Positions 14,955 through 17,819 of a stretch of 17,819 nt of DNA are shown here, piece after piece. The DNA is from Cocleimonas sp. Its GTDB lineage: Bacteria; Pseudomonadota; Gammaproteobacteria; Thiotrichales; Thiotrichaceae. Each line of letters begins with the position of its first letter. Positions within the stretch are counted from its first letter, which is position 1. The DNA lies in assembly GCA_023146675.1 (NCBI GenBank), contig JAGLBQ010000157.1, forward strand, positions 1 through 17,819. Direction: 5' to 3'. The position numbers and the translations under genes were made by a program. The notes below the pieces were generated by a model. It was not told the origin of the DNA. It searched no databases and saw only the letters and a list, made by a program, of their open reading frames with translations.

Positions 14955-15647
14955 TTATAAATCAGCCATTGCAGACCGATCCAATAATACAATATCTTTT
15001 TCTCTACTTGAAATGGTGGTAATTGGCAGGTTTTCTCCTTCTTTCCATAAGGCGATACTGTCGGATTTGCTAGCACCTGTAATAATACGCAATAACGTGA
15101 TGGTTTTACTAAGAGAGGTTGCACTCATGGAAACACGATTAGCGGGTGGTTTAGGTGCGTTAAAAACAGCATGTACCGCTTCATTCACCTTATGTGTATG
15201 CTTGGGAAACAGGCTAGCGGTGTGTCCATCTTCGCCCATGCCCAACATGACCAAATCAAAGGGATATGCAGAATGAAGGGTTTGCGCATATTCTGAGGCT
15301 GCTTTTACAGCACCTAATTCTGCGGGAATAAAATGAATATTTTCAGCAGGAATATCAACGTTATCTAAGAAGACTTGTTGAATCATAAAGCTATTGCGTT
15401 CACCATCCTCTATGGGTAAACAGCGCTCATCACCTAGGTAAATATGCCATTTTTCCCAAGAACAAGATGCTTTCGTCAGTAATTCATAGATACGTTTTGG
15501 TGTAGTGCCACCTGCCAGAACAATTTTGAATATGTCGCGTGCATCTATCGACTGTTGGGCGGCATCAATAATAATATCCCGTGCTGACAAAGCAACCGCT
15601 TCAGGGGTTGTTTTTATCTGCCAATGCGTGTTTTTATTTATTTTCAT
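14955..15647 (-). CDS. pgl: 6-phosphogluconolactonase
   Basis: This 230-residue enzyme of the DevB/Pgl type (glucosamine-6-phosphate isomerase-like fold) hydrolyses 6-phosphogluconolactone to 6-phosphogluconate. Diagnostic motifs are AGGTTPKRIYELL (45-57), YLGDERCLP (70-78) and LGMGEDGHTASLFP (135-148), the last carrying the family's catalytic histidine region. Length is normal (about 225-240). It starts only 2 nt after the zwf stop, so it is co-translated with the enzyme that makes its substrate. It is unrelated to the beta-propeller lactonase of E. coli (YbhE type). Confidence 0.96.
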   Translation of the reverse strand: MKINKNTHWQIKTTPEAVALSARDIIIDAAQQSIDARDIFKIVLAGGTTPKRIYELLTKASCSWEKWHIYLGDERCLPIEDGERNSFMIQQVFLDNVDIPAENIHFIPAELGAVKAASEYAQTLHSAYPFDLVMLGMGEDGHTASLFPKHTHKVNEAVHAVFNAPKPPANRVSMSATSLSKTITLLRIITGASKSDSIALWKEGENLPITTISSREKDIVLLDRSAMADL

Positions 15648-15649
15648 AA

Positions 15650-17128
15650 TTACTCAGGGTCTAAGGAACTGCGCCAGTATTGTCCTTCTTTTTCAAATAA
15701 ACGTAATGAGTCCTCGGGACCCCAGCTTCCCGCAGGATAGGTACGAATATAATCTTGATGCGTAGCCCATGAGCGTAATACAGGGTCAATAATTTGCCAT
15801 GATGCTTCTACTTCATCCGAGCGTAAGAACAAGCTATGATCGCCCTCGATAACATCAAGTAGCAAGCCTTCATAGCCATCTCTGCCCGTTTCATCATTAA
15901 AACTGGCATCTAAGCTAATAACTTTGGTTTCCATATTCAACCCTGGTTTTTTAACGGTCAGCTCCATGCGTAGTGATGCGTCAGGCTGAATTCCGATTAA
16001 TAGCCAGTTGGGTTTAAATTGCTCTAATTGTGAGGTACGAAAAAATTGTTTTGGTGTTTGGCGAAAGCAAATTGCAATCATTGAATGCTTTTCTTTCATG
16101 CGTTTACCTGTCCGCAAATAAAAGGGTACGCCACGCCAGCGCCAGTTATTAATGTAGAGCTTTAGTGCCGCGTATGTTTCGCAAACACTGTCTTGTGGGA
16201 TATTTTCTTCTTGAAGATAGCTTTTAACCGCATTACCTTTAATATCTCCCGCCGTATATTGGGCGCGAAAAGAGTGGCTAGAAACAGCACCTTTAGGAAT
16301 AGGGCTAATAGAGCGTAATAACTTTACTTTTTCATCACGCAAATCTTCTGCCTGCATGGACACAGGAGGCTCCATTGCGACCAGTGAAAGCAGCTGCAAT
16401 AAATGACTCTGAATCATATCCCGTAATGCCCCAATGCCATCATAATACGCACTGCGTGAACCAATACCAATATCTTCTGCATGTGAAATTTGCACATGAT
16501 CAATATAATTGCGATTCCATAAAGGTTCTAGTAATAAATTAGCAAAGCGGAATACTTGTACATTTTGCACCGTTTCTTTACCAAGATAATGATCAATGCG
16601 ATAAATTTGGGATTCATTGAGATAATTTTCAAAATGGCGTTGCAGATCTCTAGCAGTTTCTAAATCAGATCCAAAGGGTTTTTCGACCACGACGCGTCGC
16701 CAACCTTGATCCTCTGCTAATAACCCCGCATCACTGAGTGAGGCGGCAATAGAGGCATATAAAGAGGGTGGCAATGAAAAATAAAAGGCGATATTTGGGG
16801 AAAACTTCGGCTGCTCAAGATGATGACTTAACTGTTGGTAGTCAGCTTCTGTTTTTAAGCCTGAACGTAAACAATCCAGATGGTGACAAAAGCGATCAAA
16901 AACCGCCTTATCCAAGCCCCCTCTGGCACGCTCATCAAGATCTTTTTCTACTTCTTTAAGCCAATCCTCACGTTTTGAAATACTACGTGCTACACCCAAT
17001 ATATGAATATTGTTGGGTAGTAAACCATCCATAAAAAGATGATATAAGGCAGGGATTAATTTGGTTCGTGCTAGATTGCCTGTTGCACCAATAATAACAA
17101 AAGTACAATTATCTAAAGATTGTTTCAT
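15650..17128 (-). CDS. zwf: Glucose-6-phosphate 1-dehydrogenase
   Basis: This 492-residue enzyme oxidises glucose-6-phosphate to 6-phosphogluconolactone, the entry step of the oxidative pentose phosphate pathway. The N-terminal Rossmann fold has VIIGATGNLARTK (11-23), then VVVEKPFGSDL (146-156), the substrate signature RIDHYLGKE (177-185) and GALRDMIQSHLLQ (233-245) with the likely catalytic base H242. Length equals the family norm. One mild oddity is asparagine at position 18, where most homologues have aspartate (GASGDLA); the effect on cofactor choice is unknown. The ATG overlaps the gnd stop as ATGA, and pgl follows 2 nt after the stop, so gnd-zwf-pgl forms a tightly coupled block. Confidence 0.98.
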   Translation of the reverse strand: MKQSLDNCTFVIIGATGNLARTKLIPALYHLFMDGLLPNNIHILGVARSISKREDWLKEVEKDLDERARGGLDKAVFDRFCHHLDCLRSGLKTEADYQQLSHHLEQPKFSPNIAFYFSLPPSLYASIAASLSDAGLLAEDQGWRRVVVEKPFGSDLETARDLQRHFENYLNESQIYRIDHYLGKETVQNVQVFRFANLLLEPLWNRNYIDHVQISHAEDIGIGSRSAYYDGIGALRDMIQSHLLQLLSLVAMEPPVSMQAEDLRDEKVKLLRSISPIPKGAVSSHSFRAQYTAGDIKGNAVKSYLQEENIPQDSVCETYAALKLYINNWRWRGVPFYLRTGKRMKEKHSMIAICFRQTPKQFFRTSQLEQFKPNWLLIGIQPDASLRMELTVKKPGLNMETKVISLDASFNDETGRDGYEGLLLDVIEGDHSLFLRSDEVEASWQIIDPVLRSWATHQDYIRTYPAGSWGPEDSLRLFEKEGQYWRSSLDPE

Positions 17129-17819
17129 TTATTTGTTGTCCAGTCCGTATGGAAAAACTCACCGCGAGGTTTATCAACACGCTCATAAGTATGTGCACCA
17201 AAATAATCACGTTGTGCTTGAATTAAGTTAGCGGATGTTCTTTCAGACGTATAGGCATCAAAGAAACTTAAAGCAGATGCAAAGGCAGGCATAGGAATGG
17301 CGCGTCCAACCCCATCTTGTACTGTTTTTCGCCAACCTGCTAGGGCTGCTTTGATTGCATTAATAAAGAAATCATCCATTAACAGGTTTTCTAATTGTGG
17401 GTTTTTATCATAGGCATGTTTGATATTATCTAGAAATGCACTACGAATAATACAGCCACCCCGCCATGTTAACGCAATATTGCCATAGTCTAAATTCCAG
17501 TTGTATTTTTTTGATGCCGCATGCATCAGCATAAAACCTTGCGCATAGGAAATAATCTTTGCCGCATAAAGACCATCGCGCAAAGCAGCAAGGGTAGTAT
17601 CCATATACTTTCCTTCAAAGCGAGGATGCTCTTTGGCGGGATAGAGTTTGCTAACATTGAGGCGAGACTCTTTCAATGCGGATAGAGTACGAGCAAATAC
17701 CGCTTCGCCGATGAGCGTCAGTGGAACACCTTGATCCAATGCGCTGACAGCAGTCCAACGTCCTGTGCCTTTTTGTCCTGCGGTATCTTGAATTTTTTCT
17801 AATAAAGGCTCACCATCGG
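17125..17819 (-). CDS. gnd: 6-phosphogluconate dehydrogenase (decarboxylating), C-terminal part (partial)
   Basis: This is the last 231 codons of Gnd, which oxidatively decarboxylates 6-phosphogluconate to ribulose-5-phosphate. The frame is open to the right edge of the window, so the N-terminal nucleotide-binding domain lies outside. Visible are QDTAGQKGTGRWTAVSALD near the edge, the all-helical dimerisation domain (LTWRGGCIIRSAF; about 70 residues later MPAFASALSFFDAYT) and the conserved C-terminal tail AQRDYFGAHTYERVD...FFHTDW. The ending matches the long dimeric E. coli type (468 aa) rather than the short YqeC/GntZ type. Its TGA overlaps the zwf ATG. It is the most upstream gene of the array that can be seen, so the operon promoter is probably beyond the window. 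Confidence 0.97.
   Translation of the reverse strand, partial: DGEPLLEKIQDTAGQKGTGRWTAVSALDQGVPLTLIGEAVFARTLSALKESRLNVSKLYPAKEHPRFEGKYMDTTLAALRDGLYAAKIISYAQGFMLMHAASKKYNWNLDYGNIALTWRGGCIIRSAFLDNIKHAYDKNPQLENLLMDDFFINAIKAALAGWRKTVQDGVGRAIPMPAFASALSFFDAYTSERTSANLIQAQRDYFGAHTYERVDKPRGEFFHTDWTTNK

Overview
The window is a stretch of chromosomal housekeeping genes from a Gram-negative proteobacterium, most probably a gammaproteobacterium. The evidence is an SdhE flavinylation factor following sdhAB, enteric-type GlgA, GlgB, GlgC, Pgi and Glk proteins whose catalytic residues fall at or close to E. coli numbering, and a fairly low GC content (around 40% by eye). A GH57 amylase beside glgC, a DsrE-like periplasmic protein and an Rpn/PDDEXK transposase-type gene would suit a sulfur-oxidising or C1-using gammaproteobacterium. 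That lineage guess is weak and comes from general knowledge, not from a marker gene.

Layout. Bases 1-1671 (+ strand) hold the end of the succinate dehydrogenase operon: the 3' part of sdhA, then sdhB and sdhE, packed with a 1-nt gap and a 1-base overlap. A short spacer with a promoter-like pair and a Fur-box-like sequence precedes a secreted DsrE-like protein (1770-2204, +). A convergent spacer with several hairpins (2205-2447) separates it from an Rpn-family nuclease/transposase-like gene (2448-3335, -), which carries an in-frame 12-bp tandem repeat.

From 3423 to the right edge everything is on the minus strand. In transcription order it reads gnd (partial), zwf, pgl, pgi, glk, glgC, GH57 amylase, malQ, glgB, glgA. 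This is the whole glucose-6-phosphate hub in one array. Glk makes glucose-6-P from glucose released from glucans. Pgi links it to fructose-6-P. Zwf, Pgl and Gnd oxidise it to ribulose-5-P with production of reduced nicotinamide cofactor. GlgC, GlgA and GlgB build glycogen, while MalQ and the GH57 enzyme remodel or trim glucans. Gnd-zwf-pgl and glk-glgC-GH57 are tightly coupled (ATGA overlap, 2-nt gap, 20-nt overlap, TTGA overlap). Larger spacers lie at pgi/glk (332 nt), GH57/malQ (130 nt) and malQ/glgB (195 nt). A phosphoglucomutase and a glycogen phosphorylase, both needed to close the cycle, are not in the window.

No wholly new system is evident. The best leads are in the spacers: a MITE-like, almost fully palindromic element of about 101 bp just upstream of glgB, flanked by AAATTTA on both sides; a perfect 9-1-9 inverted repeat between GH57 and malQ; and a 23-nt sequence shared by the two sites directly after the dsrE-like and glgB stop codons. 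No tRNA, rRNA, CRISPR array or intact insertion sequence was seen.
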